Positions 29,639 through 38,196 are shown, numbered from the stretch's first letter. The stretch is 64,000 nucleotides of DNA from Aliiroseovarius salicola (GCF_027891095.1 NZ_JAQIIO010000002.1:62001-126000); one strand, 5' to 3'. Translations and numbers: made by a program. Notes: generated from the letters alone by a model not told the origin.

Positions 29639-30052
29639 ATGCTTCAACCAAAGCGTACTAAATTCCGCAAGATGCACAAAGGCCGGATCAAAGGCCTTGC
29701 CAAAGGTGGTTCCGATCTGAACTTCGGTTCGTATGGCCTCAAGGCCCTGCAGCCCGAGCGTGTGACTGCACGCCAGATCGAAGCCGCACGTCGTGCCATG
29801 ACGCGTCACATGAAACGTCAGGGCCGTGTTTGGATCCGTATCTTCCCGGACACCCCGGTGACCGCCAAGCCCATCGAAGTTCGTATGGGTAAAGGTAAAG
29901 GCTCCGTGGACCGTTGGACCTGCAAAGTGAAGCCGGGTCGCGTGATGTTCGAAATCGACGGCGTGAATGACGAAGTGGCCCGTGAAGCCCTGCGTCTGGC
30001 CGCGATGAAACTGCCGATCAAATCGCGTATCGTACAACGCGAAGACTGGTAA
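29639..30052 (+). CDS. rplP: 50S ribosomal protein L16
   Basis: L16 shapes the A-site tRNA and L7/L12-stalk region. The 137 residues begin [20 protein letters not shown] and include [26 protein letters not shown] precedes the start. It is the last gene of this block: a terminator follows and rpmC, normally adjacent, is displaced by about 3.1 kb. Confidence 0.98.
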   Translation: MLQPKRTKFRKMHKGRIKGLAKGGSDLNFGSYGLKALQPERVTARQIEAARRAMTRHMKRQGRVWIRIFPDTPVTAKPIEVRMGKGKGSVDRWTCKVKPGRVMFEIDGVNDEVAREALRLAAMKLPIKSRIVQREDW

Positions 30053-30090
30053 TTTTCGCTAACGCGAAAATCACAGTGAAGAATAAGACC

Positions 30091-30118
30091 CCCCCGTCGA
30101 GCAATCGGCGGGGGTTTT
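30091..30118 (+). terminator. terminator after rplP with GCAA tetraloop
   Basis: A 10-bp stem (30091-30100 with 30105-30114, one G-T wobble) closes on a GCAA loop and ends in TTTT. It separates rplP from the accessory block, and could also serve the convergent nuclease gene. Confidence 0.9.
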
Positions 30119-30120
30119 GA

Positions 30121-30729
30121 TTAGCGCCAATGGCCGTAGAATTTGAGCTTCTTGCGGACGCCTTTCGGTTCAAGGTGGCGGTACTTCCCGTGCGAAAAGC
30201 GCCCACCATCCAATGCCAAACCTGCCTTGATTAACTCGGCTCCAATGTCAGTTTGGTCCGAAAGATAGCAGGTTCCCACAAGCCGGTCATAGCTGGTCTC
30301 TCCTGTTAGCTCGACGTCAACTGTTTGCCCCTTGCAGATCTTGACCATTTCCCATTTGGCCTTCTTGCCCCACGGCTGATCGAGTTCTGGTGCGTCAATG
30401 CCAGCGAGCCTGACTTTGATATTTGAGACCACAATTGTGTCTCCATCGATTACCCACGCTTTTCCACGTAGCCTCTTTGATGTTGGGACTTCCGGAGGTG
30501 GGTCATGTTCAATCCCCTTGGTGCGATGTCGTAGGGCTTTTGGAGAGGGTTTTTGCAGAGGGTGAACATTTGGTGCTGTATATCCATTACTGTTCGACTT
30601 GTGTAATGAAGAATAACCGGAGTTGTTGCGGTCCCTAAAATCCAAAATGCCCTTCTTGCGAGAGCCATTACCTCGGAAAATCAAAAGGTACGCAGCAGCA
30701 ATAATGCCCAGTAGAATTAGTACTTCCAT
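30121..30729 (-). CDS. membrane-anchored thermonuclease-family (SNase) protein
   Basis: A 202-residue protein with an N-terminal membrane segment (MEVLILLGIIAAAYLLIF), a low-complexity linker rich in serine, asparagine and proline (about residues 20-85), and a staphylococcal-nuclease domain. Active-site features are visible: VIDGDTIVV (aspartates 95 and 97), VRLAGIDAPE (arginine 107, aspartate 112, glutamate 115) and SYDRLVG (arginine 149). It probably cleaves nucleic acid, facing the periplasm if the anchor is N-in. A GTG at 30753 could add eight residues. Its DNA is AT-richer than the ribosomal genes, suggesting later acquisition. Confidence 0.85.
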   Translation of the reverse strand: MEVLILLGIIAAAYLLIFRGNGSRKKGILDFRDRNNSGYSSLHKSNSNGYTAPNVHPLQKPSPKALRHRTKGIEHDPPPEVPTSKRLRGKAWVIDGDTIVVSNIKVRLAGIDAPELDQPWGKKAKWEMVKICKGQTVDVELTGETSYDRLVGTCYLSDQTDIGAELIKAGLALDGGRFSHGKYRHLEPKGVRKKLKFYGHWR

Positions 30730-30845
30730 TTGAATCGCCTGATCCGAATTCACTCAGATACTTTAATCATTCTACCTATGGATGCAAGGGAGGTGATTTG
30801 GGTGCAGTTGATACTTTAGGCACGGCGGAGCCATGCCCCGCCTGA

Positions 30846-30908
30846 CCCTCCCCATCATGCCGAAGGCATGCCAATGCTGGTCGGCACACCTTTGGTGTGA
30901 CGGGAGGG
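30846..30908. repeat. folded intergenic element with two hairpins inside an outer stem
   Basis: An outer 7-bp stem CCCTCCC (30846-30852) with GGGAGGG (30902-30908) encloses two perfect 6-bp hairpins, CATGCC-gaa-GGCATG (30856-30870) and CACACC-ttt-GGTGTG (30885-30899). It lies between two minus-strand genes. It could be a palindromic intergenic repeat or a structured RNA at the 3' side of the RcnB-like gene. Confidence 0.55.
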
Positions 30909-31013
30909 CGTCTTGCAACGTCACAATCTACTGGATCGTTGGAGATGGGGCTGTCTCAGCGAAAATTACAATCAGCCCGAAACGCCCACCCAGGGTCGGG
31001 CGAGACCCTCACT

Positions 31014-31364
31014 TCACCGCAAAATCTGATCCACCAGCCCGATCACTTCCAGAACCTGAAACGTGTTTGGATCGGCGCGGTAGATCAGCTCGCCCACGCG
31101 GTAGTAGCTGTGGCGACGGTCAAGCTGGTATCGGTCGTAGTCGTCAAACACGATATAGTCGTAATCACCCAGCCGGTCTCCGACTTTCGGTTTTGCCAGA
31201 CCGGGCGGCACGCAGGAAGGTGTCTTCTTGGCAAGGCCCGGCGGGCAACCTCCGGCCCCATAGCCTTTCGCTTTGCCATGGCCCTTGCCATTCCCGGCAA
31301 ACGAGGCGGTTGCCATCATGGGAACAAGGGCGAGGATCAGGGCGGCTTTGGTCAGGGTCTTCAT
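31014..31364 (-). CDS. small secreted RcnB-like protein
   Basis: A 116-residue exported protein. Residues 1-23 form a signal peptide (MKTLTKAALILALVPMMATA, then SFA before cleavage). The mature part begins with a glycine/lysine/histidine stretch (GNGKGHGKAKGYGAGG), then two PPGLAK repeats and a C-terminal domain with YRVGELIYRADPNTFQVLEV. This layout resembles the RcnB-like periplasmic proteins, some of which act in nickel/cobalt homeostasis; the assignment is by resemblance and the metal role is unproven. GGAGAG precedes ATG 31364. Two cysteines (GGCPPG and SCVPPG) could form a disulfide. Confidence 0.65.
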   Translation of the reverse strand: MKTLTKAALILALVPMMATASFAGNGKGHGKAKGYGAGGCPPGLAKKTPSCVPPGLAKPKVGDRLGDYDYIVFDDYDRYQLDRRHSYYRVGELIYRADPNTFQVLEVIGLVDQILR

Positions 31365-31670
31365 ATTTCTCTCCGTCTTGCCACATAGGGCAGGTGCGTG
31401 ATTGCACAGGGATATCGTTGCGTCTGTTGACCACGACGCTAGTTTTGCCGCCACTGTTATTCAATATCAGCGGGTTTAAGTGCGGCTTTTTGCCGAAGAG
31501 TTATAGGCAAAAAGCGAAACCGTGCCAATGAGGCGCGGTATTGGCAGAGGGCTAAGAGAATGGCCTGTAAAGACCTTTGCTAGCTGATTTGAATTGGAGG
31601 AGGATTGGGATCAAAATGGGTGCTTTAGAAACCTCCACTTAATAGCCGCCTTTCATCAGATCGTGAGTAT

Positions 31671-32105
31671 TCACTCAGAGCTCACGTTGCGCATAATTAG
31701 TAGGGAGTATGCCTCAATTCCATCTTCTGTGAGGTCTGCGCCCAATTGCATTTCTCCAAGCGATTCATTCGAGAAGCCCACTACAAACACGATCTCCTTC
31801 GGGGAATCGTCAATGCAATACAGATCCAGTAGCGCGTATTCTTCGCCCTTTTCCCAATTCTCGAGAAACTGCTGCTTGAAGGATTTCTCAAAGACATTGG
31901 AGAGTGTGTCTTCCCAGACCCGACGATGAAGCGCGCCATCAGAAAGCAGTTTCATGACTGGCTCTTCGATCGGGCAATCCTTCCCTAAGTCAAAGAGCTG
32001 GTCTGTAGTTTCAATGCGGTCTGCCAAGATGACATTCTGGGGTGCAGGCGCGCGTTGACAGGCCGCCGTGGCAAAAACCATTAACAAGAATAGGATATGC
32101 TTCAA
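31671..32105 (-). CDS. putative lipoprotein of unknown function
   Basis: A 144-residue protein with a lipoprotein-type signal: MKHILFLLMVFATAACQRAP, with cysteine 16 as likely lipidation site. The start is TTG at 32105; a later ATG would leave too short a signal. The mature part is acidic and contains one pair of cysteines (KDCPIEEPV, LDLYCIDDSP). I do not recognise the family. The DNA is AT-richer than its ribosomal neighbours, like the nuclease gene in the same block. Confidence 0.6.
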   Translation of the reverse strand: MKHILFLLMVFATAACQRAPAPQNVILADRIETTDQLFDLGKDCPIEEPVMKLLSDGALHRRVWEDTLSNVFEKSFKQQFLENWEKGEEYALLDLYCIDDSPKEIVFVVGFSNESLGEMQLGADLTEDGIEAYSLLIMRNVSSE

Positions 32106-32175
32106 TGTACCGATGAACCTTCAAAATCAGTTATGCCGGAAGCTGGCCAATGGGCTTCGCTCGTGATCACCACAA

Positions 32176-32254
32176 TCGCTCTCGCAAAGCGATGATCCTG
32201 GGCTTCGCCCGTTCGTGAGCGAAACCGTCCCCCGGACGGTTCCAGGAAGCTCAC
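32176..32254 (-). terminator. hairpin cluster at the 3' end of the 2OG-Fe(II) oxygenase gene
   Basis: A perfect 8-bp hairpin AACCGTCC-ccc-GGACGGTT (32223-32241) is nested inside GTGAGC (32215-32220) and GCTCAC (32249-32254). Further hairpins GGGC-ttc-GCCC (32200-32210) and TCGCT/AGCGA (32176-32192) follow on the minus strand. No long T-run is seen, so termination is likely but not certain. Confidence 0.5.
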
Positions 32255-32874
32255 TCACCCCACTTATAGTTAAAGCTCACCGACAGGCGTTCTTCCTCTC
32301 CGGTGTTCTGCATCACCTCGTGGCGCAGCCAGCTTTCCCACAGCAGCACGTCACCTTCCGCCGGGCGTTTGGTGAGGAAAGGCTGCAGATCCTCGCGCGC
32401 ATCTTTGCGGCGTGGGGGGGCGGCCATCATGCGGGCGTGGCGCGGGTCTTCGTAACGCAGCGCGCCGGCGCCTTCCGGCAGCGCCAGATAGGTGGTGCCA
32501 GAGATCACCGAATGCGGGTGAATATGGGCGGAGTGATAGCCGCCGGGCGGCAGGATGTTGATCCAGATGTCTTCCAGAACCAACTCGCGCTCATCCAGAT
32601 TGAACTCCAGATCCTCGGCAAAGGCGGCGACGTGTTTGTCTAGACTATCGACCAGATCCTTGAAGATCGGAAAGCGCCAGGGCAGGTCGGTCAGGGACGC
32701 ATAAGAGGTGTAGCCGGGATAGCCCTCGGCCTCACACCATTCCTGCCCCGCCTCGTCATCCTCGGCGATGGAGTAGCAGCTGTCATAAAGCTCATCCTGA
32801 TCAATGGCGGGGCCATGTTCAGACAGTTGAGCGTGGTAAAGGCGGGTCACGAAGAGAGAGGATATATTGGCCAT
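32251..32874 (-). CDS. putative 2-oxoglutarate/Fe(II)-dependent oxygenase
   Basis: A 207-residue protein resembling the small 2OG-Fe(II) oxygenase family TIGR02466. The jelly-roll core is visible as WINILPPGGYHSAHIHPHSV (about residues 110-129), SGTTYLALPEGAGALRYEDP, and the distal part GDVLLWESWLRHEVMQNTGE followed by RLSVSFNYKW; the histidines of HSAHIHPH and RHEV are the candidate iron ligands, and the arginine of RLSVSFN the 2-oxoglutarate contact. The substrate is unknown. ATG 32874 is chosen because MANISSLFVTRLYHAQL starts the family-like part. Confidence 0.75.
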   Translation of the reverse strand: MANISSLFVTRLYHAQLSEHGPAIDQDELYDSCYSIAEDDEAGQEWCEAEGYPGYTSYASLTDLPWRFPIFKDLVDSLDKHVAAFAEDLEFNLDERELVLEDIWINILPPGGYHSAHIHPHSVISGTTYLALPEGAGALRYEDPRHARMMAAPPRRKDAREDLQPFLTKRPAEGDVLLWESWLRHEVMQNTGEEERLSVSFNYKWGE

Positions 32875-33182
32875 AGCGATTTCATATCCCAAGCCTTTTG
32901 TGAGGGCGAGGGAAGAATGCAACGGACACCTGTCAGAAATGGTGGATTCGGGCGATAAATCCCATATATAGCGTGGCGCAGCAGTGACCGGCCAATCCGC
33001 TGCAACATAAAGCGCAGATGGTCAAACTTTCCCTTGCCCCCACACCCCATCCCCCCTATAGAGGCGCATCGCGCGGATTCCGGTCACGGGATTCGTGTGT
33101 TTTGATATTCACCCACCAGGCTAAGGGTCACCTGTCGTCATAAGGACAGCGCTCTCTGGTGTAAGGAAAAGGACAAGGCGAA
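32875..33182 (+). promoter_or_regulatory. promoter and leader module of rpmC, related to that of rplB
   Basis: TTGCCC (33034-33039), spacer CCACACCCCATCCCCCC and TATAGA (33057-33062) form the promoter candidate. GATTCGT (33090-33096), TTTTGATATT (33100-33109) and GGTCACCTGT (33126-33135) follow in the same order as before rplB. The spacer matches the rplB spacer at 15 of 17 positions, and TTTTGATATT begins 43 bases after the start of the -10 box (42 at rplB). No gene is seen in these 308 bases. Confidence 0.65.
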
Positions 33183-33389
33183 ATGAACGCCAAGGAACTT
33201 CGTGAGAAGTCGCCCGAAGAGCTGCGCACAGCTCTGGCCGACTTGAAGAAAGCAGCCTTCAACCTGCGTTTCCAGCAGGCCACCGGCGCAATCGAAAATA
33301 CCGCTCAGATGAAAAAAGCACGTCGCGATGCCGCTCGTGTAAAAACCATCCTGAACGAAAAAGCTGCTGCTGCAGCTGGCAACGAATAA
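33183..33389 (+). CDS. rpmC: 50S ribosomal protein L29
   Basis: L29 sits beside L23 at the tunnel exit. The 68 residues are two helices: [20 protein letters not shown] and the C-terminal [20 protein letters not shown]. It reopens the ribosomal run after the accessory block and is followed by rpsQ after 14 bases. Confidence 0.97.
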   Translation: MNAKELREKSPEELRTALADLKKAAFNLRFQQATGAIENTAQMKKARRDAARVKTILNEKAAAAAGNE

Positions 33390-33403
33390 TAGGAGCCTGA
33401 GAT

Positions 33404-33634
33404 ATGCCCAAACGTATTCTGTCCGGCACCGTTACTTCGGCCGCCAACGCCCAAACCGTCACTGTTTCGGTTGAGCGTCGTTTCAAGCACCCGCTGCTGC
33501 AAAAGACCGTTCGTAAGTCGAAGAAATATCGCGCTCACGACGAACAAAATGCCTATAAGGCAGGGGACAAGGTTCGCATCATTGAATGTGCGCCGAAATC
33601 CAAAACCAAGCGTTGGGAAGTTCTGGAAGGCTAA
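33404..33634 (+). CDS. rpsQ: 30S ribosomal protein S17
   Basis: S17 is an early-binding OB-fold protein of the 30S body. The 76 residues include [20 protein letters not shown] and [25 protein letters not shown] precedes ATG 33404. An 88-base gap separates it from rplN. Confidence 0.97.
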   Translation: MPKRILSGTVTSAANAQTVTVSVERRFKHPLLQKTVRKSKKYRAHDEQNAYKAGDKVRIIECAPKSKTKRWEVLEG

Positions 33635-33722
33635 GTTCTACTTACCTTCCCGGACGACTTAACAAGTCGAAACCCTGGGGGTTCCGCCATGCATCGGCGC
33701 CCCAAAGGTCGGGAGAAACCAC

Positions 33723-34091
33723 ATGATCCAGATGCAAACCAATCTGGATGTAGCTGACAACAGCGGCGCTCGCCGTGTTCAGTGCATCAAGGTTCTGGGT
33801 GGTTCCAAGCGTAAATACGCATCCGTTGGCGACATCATTGTCGTCTCGGTTAAGGAAGCCATCCCGCGCGGTCGCGTAAAGAAAGGTGACGTCCGTAAGG
33901 CCGTCGTCGTACGTACCGCCAAAGAGGTCCGTCGTGAAGACGGTACCGCAATCCGCTTCGACCGCAACGCGGCCGTTATTCTGAACAACAACAACGAGCC
34001 CGTGGGCACCCGTATCTTCGGACCGGTTGTTCGCGAACTGCGCGCGAAGAACTTCATGAAGATCATCTCGCTGGCTCCGGAGGTGCTGTAA
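33723..34091 (+). CDS. rplN: 50S ribosomal protein L14
   Basis: L14 contacts the small subunit and is the docking site of RsfS. The 122 residues begin [20 protein letters not shown] and include [20 protein letters not shown]. The sequence is complete and of normal length. rplX starts one base after its stop. Confidence 0.98.
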   Translation: MIQMQTNLDVADNSGARRVQCIKVLGGSKRKYASVGDIIVVSVKEAIPRGRVKKGDVRKAVVVRTAKEVRREDGTAIRFDRNAAVILNNNNEPVGTRIFGPVVRELRAKNFMKIISLAPEVL

Positions 34092-34092
34092 G

Positions 34093-34398
34093 ATGGCTGC
34101 TAAGCTGAAAAAAGGCGACAAGGTTGTCGTTCTGGCCGGTAAAGACAAAGGCAAAGAAGGCGAGATCTCTTCGGTAGATCCGAAAGCCGGAAAAGCCATT
34201 GTTGACGGCGTGAACATGGCCATCCGCCACACCCGCCAATCGCAAGAATCGCAAGGCGGTCGCATCCCTAAGGCGATGCCGATCGAGCTGTCGAACCTGG
34301 CATTCCTTGACAAAAACGGCAAAGCGACCCGTGTTGGCTTCCGCGAGGAAGACGGCAAGAAAGTGCGTTTCGCCAAATCGACCGGGGAGACCATCTGA
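34093..34398 (+). CDS. rplX: 50S ribosomal protein L24
   Basis: L24 is an assembly initiator of the large subunit. The 101 residues show the KOW motif ([20 protein letters not shown], about residues 5-24) followed by [20 protein letters not shown]. It is coupled on both sides: one base from rplN, and its TGA overlaps the rplE ATG by one base. Confidence 0.98.
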   Translation: MAAKLKKGDKVVVLAGKDKGKEGEISSVDPKAGKAIVDGVNMAIRHTRQSQESQGGRIPKAMPIELSNLAFLDKNGKATRVGFREEDGKKVRFAKSTGETI

Positions 34399-34952
34399 TG
34401 GCTGACTATACCCCTCGTCTGAAAGCTGCCTACGCCGACAGCATCCGTACCGCTCTGAAAGAAGAGTTCGGTTACAAGAACGACATGCAGATCCCGCGTC
34501 TGGACAAAATCGTTCTGAACATCGGTTGCGGTGCCGAGGCCGTGAAAGACTCGAAAAAAGCCAAGTCGGCCGTTGCTGACCTGACTGCGATCGCTGGCCA
34601 ACAGGCCCTGACGACCAAAGCCAAGAAATCCATCGCTGGTTTCCGTGTTCGCGAGGACATGCCCATGGGTGCGAAAGTGACCCTGCGTGGCGACCGGATG
34701 TATGAATTCCTGGACCGTCTGATCACCATCGCGATGCCCCGTATCCGCGACTTCCGCGGCGTTTCGGGCAAATCGTTCGACGGTCGTGGCAACTATGCCA
34801 CCGGCCTGAAAGAACACATCGTCTTCCCGGAAATCGACTTTGATAAAGTTGATGAAACCTGGGGCATGGACATCGTGATTGCCACCACCGCGAACACCGA
34901 CGCGGAAGCAAAGAGCCTGTTGAAGCACTTCAACATGCCCTTCAACAGCTGA
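34398..34952 (+). CDS. rplE: 50S ribosomal protein L5
   Basis: L5 binds 5S rRNA and forms an intersubunit bridge with S13. The 184 residues include [20 protein letters not shown] and the C-terminal [20 protein letters not shown]. It overlaps the rplX stop by one base. Confidence 0.98.
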   Translation: MADYTPRLKAAYADSIRTALKEEFGYKNDMQIPRLDKIVLNIGCGAEAVKDSKKAKSAVADLTAIAGQQALTTKAKKSIAGFRVREDMPMGAKVTLRGDRMYEFLDRLITIAMPRIRDFRGVSGKSFDGRGNYATGLKEHIVFPEIDFDKVDETWGMDIVIATTANTDAEAKSLLKHFNMPFNS

Positions 34953-34971
34953 TCCGCGGGAAGGAAAAGAC

Positions 34972-35277
34972 ATGGCTAAAAAAGCAATGATCGAACGCGA
35001 GAAGAAGCGTCAGGCTCTGGTGGAGAAATACGCCGCCAAACGTGCCGCGCTGAAAGAGATCGCAAACGACGAAAGCCAGCCGATGGAAGAGCGTTTCAAA
35101 GCTCGCCTGAAACTGGCCAAACTGCCGCGCAACTCGTCGGCCACACGCTTGCACAACCGTTGCCAGCTGACCGGTCGTCCGCACGCTTACTATCGTAAGC
35201 TGAAAGTATCGCGGATCGCACTGCGGGAACTGGGCTCGAATGGCCAGATCCCCGGTCTGGTGAAATCGAGCTGGTAA
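34972..35277 (+). CDS. rpsN: 30S ribosomal protein S14 (zinc-independent form)
   Basis: S14 lies in the 30S head beside S10 and S19. The 101-residue form is the longer, cysteine-poor type: the region holding CxxC pairs in zinc-binding S14 reads [20 protein letters not shown] with a single cysteine. It is thus the C-minus form, common in alphaproteobacteria. AGGAAAAG precedes ATG 34972. Confidence 0.98.
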   Translation: MAKKAMIEREKKRQALVEKYAAKRAALKEIANDESQPMEERFKARLKLAKLPRNSSATRLHNRCQLTGRPHAYYRKLKVSRIALRELGSNGQIPGLVKSSW

Positions 35278-35290
35278 GGGAGAGACAGAT

Positions 35291-35683
35291 ATGAACGATC
35301 CTATCGGCGATATGCTCACCCGTATCCGTAACGCTCAACTGCGTGGTAAATCCACTGTTTCGACCCCCGCGTCGAAACTGCGCGGCTGGGTTCTGGATGT
35401 CCTTTCTGACGAAGGTTACATCCGCGGCTATGAGGCAGCAACTGATGTCAACGGTCACGCGACCCTTGAAATCAGCCTGAAATATTTTGATGGCACCCCG
35501 GTTATCCGCGAACTGAAACGGGTTTCGAAACCCGGTCGTCGCGTATACATGGGCGTGAAAGACATCCCACAAGTCCGTCAGGGACTGGGTGTGTCGATCG
35601 TGTCCACCCCGAAAGGTGTGATGTCGGACGCAAGCGCACGCAGCCAGAATGTTGGCGGCGAAGTGCTTTGCACCGTATTCTAA
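35291..35683 (+). CDS. rpsH: 30S ribosomal protein S8
   Basis: S8 binds the central domain of 16S rRNA and in E. coli represses the spc operon by binding the L5 leader. The 130 residues begin [20 protein letters not shown] and end [16 protein letters not shown], with the STPKGVMSD signature near residue 105. Confidence 0.98.
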   Translation: MNDPIGDMLTRIRNAQLRGKSTVSTPASKLRGWVLDVLSDEGYIRGYEAATDVNGHATLEISLKYFDGTPVIRELKRVSKPGRRVYMGVKDIPQVRQGLGVSIVSTPKGVMSDASARSQNVGGEVLCTVF

Positions 35684-35695
35684 GGGGGATATCGA

Positions 35696-36229
35696 ATGTC
35701 TCGTATTGGTAAAAAACCGGTCGAGCTGCCCGCAGGCGTTACCGCCAGCGTGTCGGCTCAGACGATCGAGGTAAAGGGACCGAAAGGCACCCGTACCTTC
35801 ACCGCCACTGACGATGTGACCATCTCTGTTGAAGACAACGTCGTTTCGGTTGAGCCTCGCGGCTCGTCCAAACGTGCACGTCAGCAATGGGGCATGTCGC
35901 GCACCATGATCGGTAACATGGTGACCGGCGTGACCGAGGGCTTCAAGAAAGAGCTGGAAATCAACGGTGTTGGTTATCGTGCTCAGATGCAGGGCAACAC
36001 CCTGAAACTGAACCTCGGCTACTCGCATGACGTTGAATTCACTGCGCCGGAAGGGGTCACTGTGACCGCTCCGAAGCAGACGGTAATCATCGTTGAGGGC
36101 ATTGACCAACAACTCGTCGGCCAGACCGCGGCAAACATCCGCGAATGGCGCAAGCCCGAGCCCTACAAAGGCAAAGGCATCAAATACAAAGACGAGTTCA
36201 TCTTCCGCAAGGAAGGTAAGAAGAAGTAA
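35696..36229 (+). CDS. rplF: 50S ribosomal protein L6
   Basis: L6 sits near the sarcin-ricin loop and the stalk base. The 177 residues show the two repeated domains; the second ends with the signature [20 protein letters not shown]. It starts 12 bases after rpsH with a good GGGGG Shine-Dalgarno. Confidence 0.98.
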   Translation: MSRIGKKPVELPAGVTASVSAQTIEVKGPKGTRTFTATDDVTISVEDNVVSVEPRGSSKRARQQWGMSRTMIGNMVTGVTEGFKKELEINGVGYRAQMQGNTLKLNLGYSHDVEFTAPEGVTVTAPKQTVIIVEGIDQQLVGQTAANIREWRKPEPYKGKGIKYKDEFIFRKEGKKK

Positions 36230-36240
36230 GGACCAGACAG

Positions 36241-36600
36241 ATGGCAAACAGCAAACGGACCCTGTTCCTCAAGCGCCGCCTGCGCGTCCGGAACAAACTT
36301 CGCAAGCACAATGTTGGCAAGCTGCGCCTTTCGGTGCACCGCTCCAACAAAAACATCAGCGTTCAGATCATCGACGACGCTCAGGGCACAACCCTGGCCG
36401 CCGCGTCCTCGATGGAAAAAGATCTGGGTGTTATGGGCAAAAACAATGTGGAAGCCGCTGCCAAAGTGGGCGCCGCAATTGCCGAACGTGCGAAAAAAGC
36501 CGGTGTCGAAGAATGCTACTTCGACCGCGGTGGCTTCCTCTTCCACGGCAAGGTGAAGGCTCTGGCCGACGCTGCGCGTGAAGGTGGCCTGAAGTTCTAA
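36241..36600 (+). CDS. rplR: 50S ribosomal protein L18
   Basis: L18 binds 5S rRNA with L5. The 119 residues include [20 protein letters not shown] and the C-terminal [21 protein letters not shown] 121-base gap with a GNRA hairpin follows before rpsE. Confidence 0.98.
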   Translation: MANSKRTLFLKRRLRVRNKLRKHNVGKLRLSVHRSNKNISVQIIDDAQGTTLAAASSMEKDLGVMGKNNVEAAAKVGAAIAERAKKAGVEECYFDRGGFLFHGKVKALADAAREGGLKF

Positions 36601-36607
36601 GACTTGT

Positions 36608-36627
36608 GGAGGGCAGAAATGCCCTCC
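36608..36627 (+). promoter_or_regulatory. GAAA-capped hairpin between rplR and rpsE
   Basis: GGAGGGCA (36608-36615), GAAA, TGCCCTCC (36620-36627) is a perfect 8-bp stem with a GNRA loop and no T-run. It may stabilise the rplR 3' end or be a protein-binding or processing site. Confidence 0.5.
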
Positions 36628-36721
36628 CGATGATCCGGGGGCCGGGCAGGGGTTTCTCTCCGTCCGGTTCACCAGGATTGAATTTTACGGCGCCAGATGC
36701 GCCACATGAAAGGAATGCCAA

Positions 36722-37288
36722 ATGGCAGAACGTGAAAATCGCCGTGGCCGTGGCCGCCGCGAAGAAGAAACGCCGGAATTCGCCGATCGTCTGGTCGCGA
36801 TCAACCGCGTGTCGAAAACCGTAAAAGGTGGTAAGCGCTTTGGCTTTGCCGCTCTCGTGGTTGTTGGCGACCAAAAAGGCCGCGTCGGCTTTGGTAAGGG
36901 TAAAGCGAAAGAAGTACCCGAAGCCATCCGCAAGGCGACCGAGCAAGCCAAACGTCAGATGGTCCGCGTACCTCTGAAAGAAGGCCGCACCCTGCACCAC
37001 GATATCGAAGGCCGTCACGGCGCCGGTAAAGTGATCATGCGCACCGCCCCGGAAGGTACCGGTATTATTGCTGGTGGTCCGATGCGTGCCGTGTTCGAAA
37101 TGCTGGGCATCAAAGACGTGGTTTCCAAGTCGATCGGCTCGCAGAACCCCTACAACATGATCCGTGCAACCATCGACGGTCTGACCAAAGAGGCCAGCCC
37201 CCGTCAAATCGCACAGCGTCGTGGTAAAAAAGTGGCTGACATCCTGGGCAACAAAGACGCTGCCCCGGCTGAAGCTGCTGACGCGTAA
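36722..37288 (+). CDS. rpsE: 30S ribosomal protein S5
   Basis: S5 acts in decoding fidelity and mRNA unwinding at the entry site. The 188 residues contain the N-terminal RNA-binding motif ([20 protein letters not shown]), the loop linked to spectinomycin response, unaltered, and [21 protein letters not shown] short alanine-rich tail ([12 protein letters not shown]) is normal for alphaproteobacteria. rpmD follows after 13 bases. Confidence 0.98.
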   Translation: MAERENRRGRGRREEETPEFADRLVAINRVSKTVKGGKRFGFAALVVVGDQKGRVGFGKGKAKEVPEAIRKATEQAKRQMVRVPLKEGRTLHHDIEGRHGAGKVIMRTAPEGTGIIAGGPMRAVFEMLGIKDVVSKSIGSQNPYNMIRATIDGLTKEASPRQIAQRRGKKVADILGNKDAAPAEAADA

Positions 37289-37301
37289 GGAGATCTGACC
37301 A

Positions 37302-37490
37302 ATGGCTAAAACCATCGTTGTAAAACAGATCGGCTCGCCGATCCGTCGCCCCTCGAAACAGCGCCAGACGCTGATCGGCCTGGGCCTCAACAAGATGCAC
37401 AAAACCCGCGAACTCGAAGACACCCCCGCCGTGCGCGGCATGGTGAACAAGGTTTCGCACATGGTTGAGATCATCGAAGAGAAAGAGTAA
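37302..37490 (+). CDS. rpmD: 50S ribosomal protein L30
   Basis: L30 is a small accessory protein of the large subunit. The 62 residues include [20 protein letters not shown] and the signature [20 protein letters not shown]. It ends the third block: a strong terminator follows, and rplO, normally next, lies 1.8 kb further on. Confidence 0.97.
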   Translation: MAKTIVVKQIGSPIRRPSKQRQTLIGLGLNKMHKTRELEDTPAVRGMVNKVSHMVEIIEEKE

Positions 37491-37517
37491 CCCTCTTTCG
37501 CCTTTGAGAGCTAAAAG

Positions 37518-37549
37518 CACCCCGGTCAGAAATGGCCGGGGTGTTTTTT
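37518..37549 (+). terminator. terminator after rpmD with GAAA tetraloop
   Basis: An 11-bp stem, CACCCCGGTCA (37518-37528) and TGGCCGGGGTG (37533-37543) with one T-G wobble, is capped by GAAA and followed by TTTTTT. It may also terminate the convergent HEPN gene. Confidence 0.93.
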
Positions 37550-37551
37550 GT

Positions 37552-38196
37552 TCATGCCGTTCTTCGTCGCCATGGGCGTGTTCCCGTATGTGTATTTAGA
37601 AAATCGCACGCCGCGTTATCGATTATTAGTACTAGAGCTGAAATTTGCCTTAGATAGTTTTCTAAGTTTGCAAGCGTGACATAGTCAGCATCACTTCCAT
37701 TGTGTGCGATATCACCCCGTGCCGATACAAATGGGTCAACAAACTCTGTATCTACTTCGAGCTCATCAAAATCTGTTTCCCAGCCCGCAGTTCTTTTAAG
37801 TAGATCTCTCACAGGCGCCAATTTTGGAGTGTTTAATGAGTTGCAAAGAGCTTCAGCATGCGTCGTGTAAATGTGTTCCCATCCGTTGCCAGCAAGCTCT
37901 AGTGGTTTGAGGTCGTGCTTGTGGGACTTTACATATTTTGAAATCTCTTTCTGCACTGAAAGAGGCAAGTCTTCGGGTGAGGCCGCCCAATCTGCGAGCT
38001 TGTTGGTGCATTCAATTGCTAGATCCTCGATATATCGTTCCCAAGCGGCACATAGAAGAAATACACCGCTTCGAGTGATGTGTCCCAGTCCGCGCCTGCC
38101 TCGGCCATTGTGGTTTAGCTGATTGTGGCTTTCTACGAGTCGATGAACATCGGTTAAAAGGCGGTTCTCAAATTTTTGAAGTGCTTGGGAGGGCAA
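37552..38196 (-). CDS. HEPN-domain protein (RiboL-PSP-HEPN-like), putative RNase
   Basis: A 214-residue all-helical protein. HEPN features are visible: the early helix LLCAAWERYIEDLAIECTNK (about residues 48-67) and the RxxxxH motif as ARGDIAHNG (arginine 160, histidine 165), the catalytic pair in HEPN ribonucleases. No nucleotidyltransferase (MNT) partner lies next to it. The start is TTG 38196 with AGAAGGA upstream. The DNA is clearly AT-richer than the ribosomal genes on both sides, pointing to horizontal gain. HEPN proteins of this kind are often linked to RNA-targeting defence or toxin systems; here that is inference. Confidence 0.75.
   Translation of the reverse strand: MPSQALQKFENRLLTDVHRLVESHNQLNHNGRGRRGLGHITRSGVFLLCAAWERYIEDLAIECTNKLADWAASPEDLPLSVQKEISKYVKSHKHDLKPLELAGNGWEHIYTTHAEALCNSLNTPKLAPVRDLLKRTAGWETDFDELEVDTEFVDPFVSARGDIAHNGSDADYVTLANLENYLRQISALVLIIDNAACDFLNTHTGTRPWRRRTA

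Noticed and set aside
33642-34973. A 443-codon open frame antisense to rplN-rplX-rplE
   Set aside because: Crosses three certain, coupled genes; a shadow.
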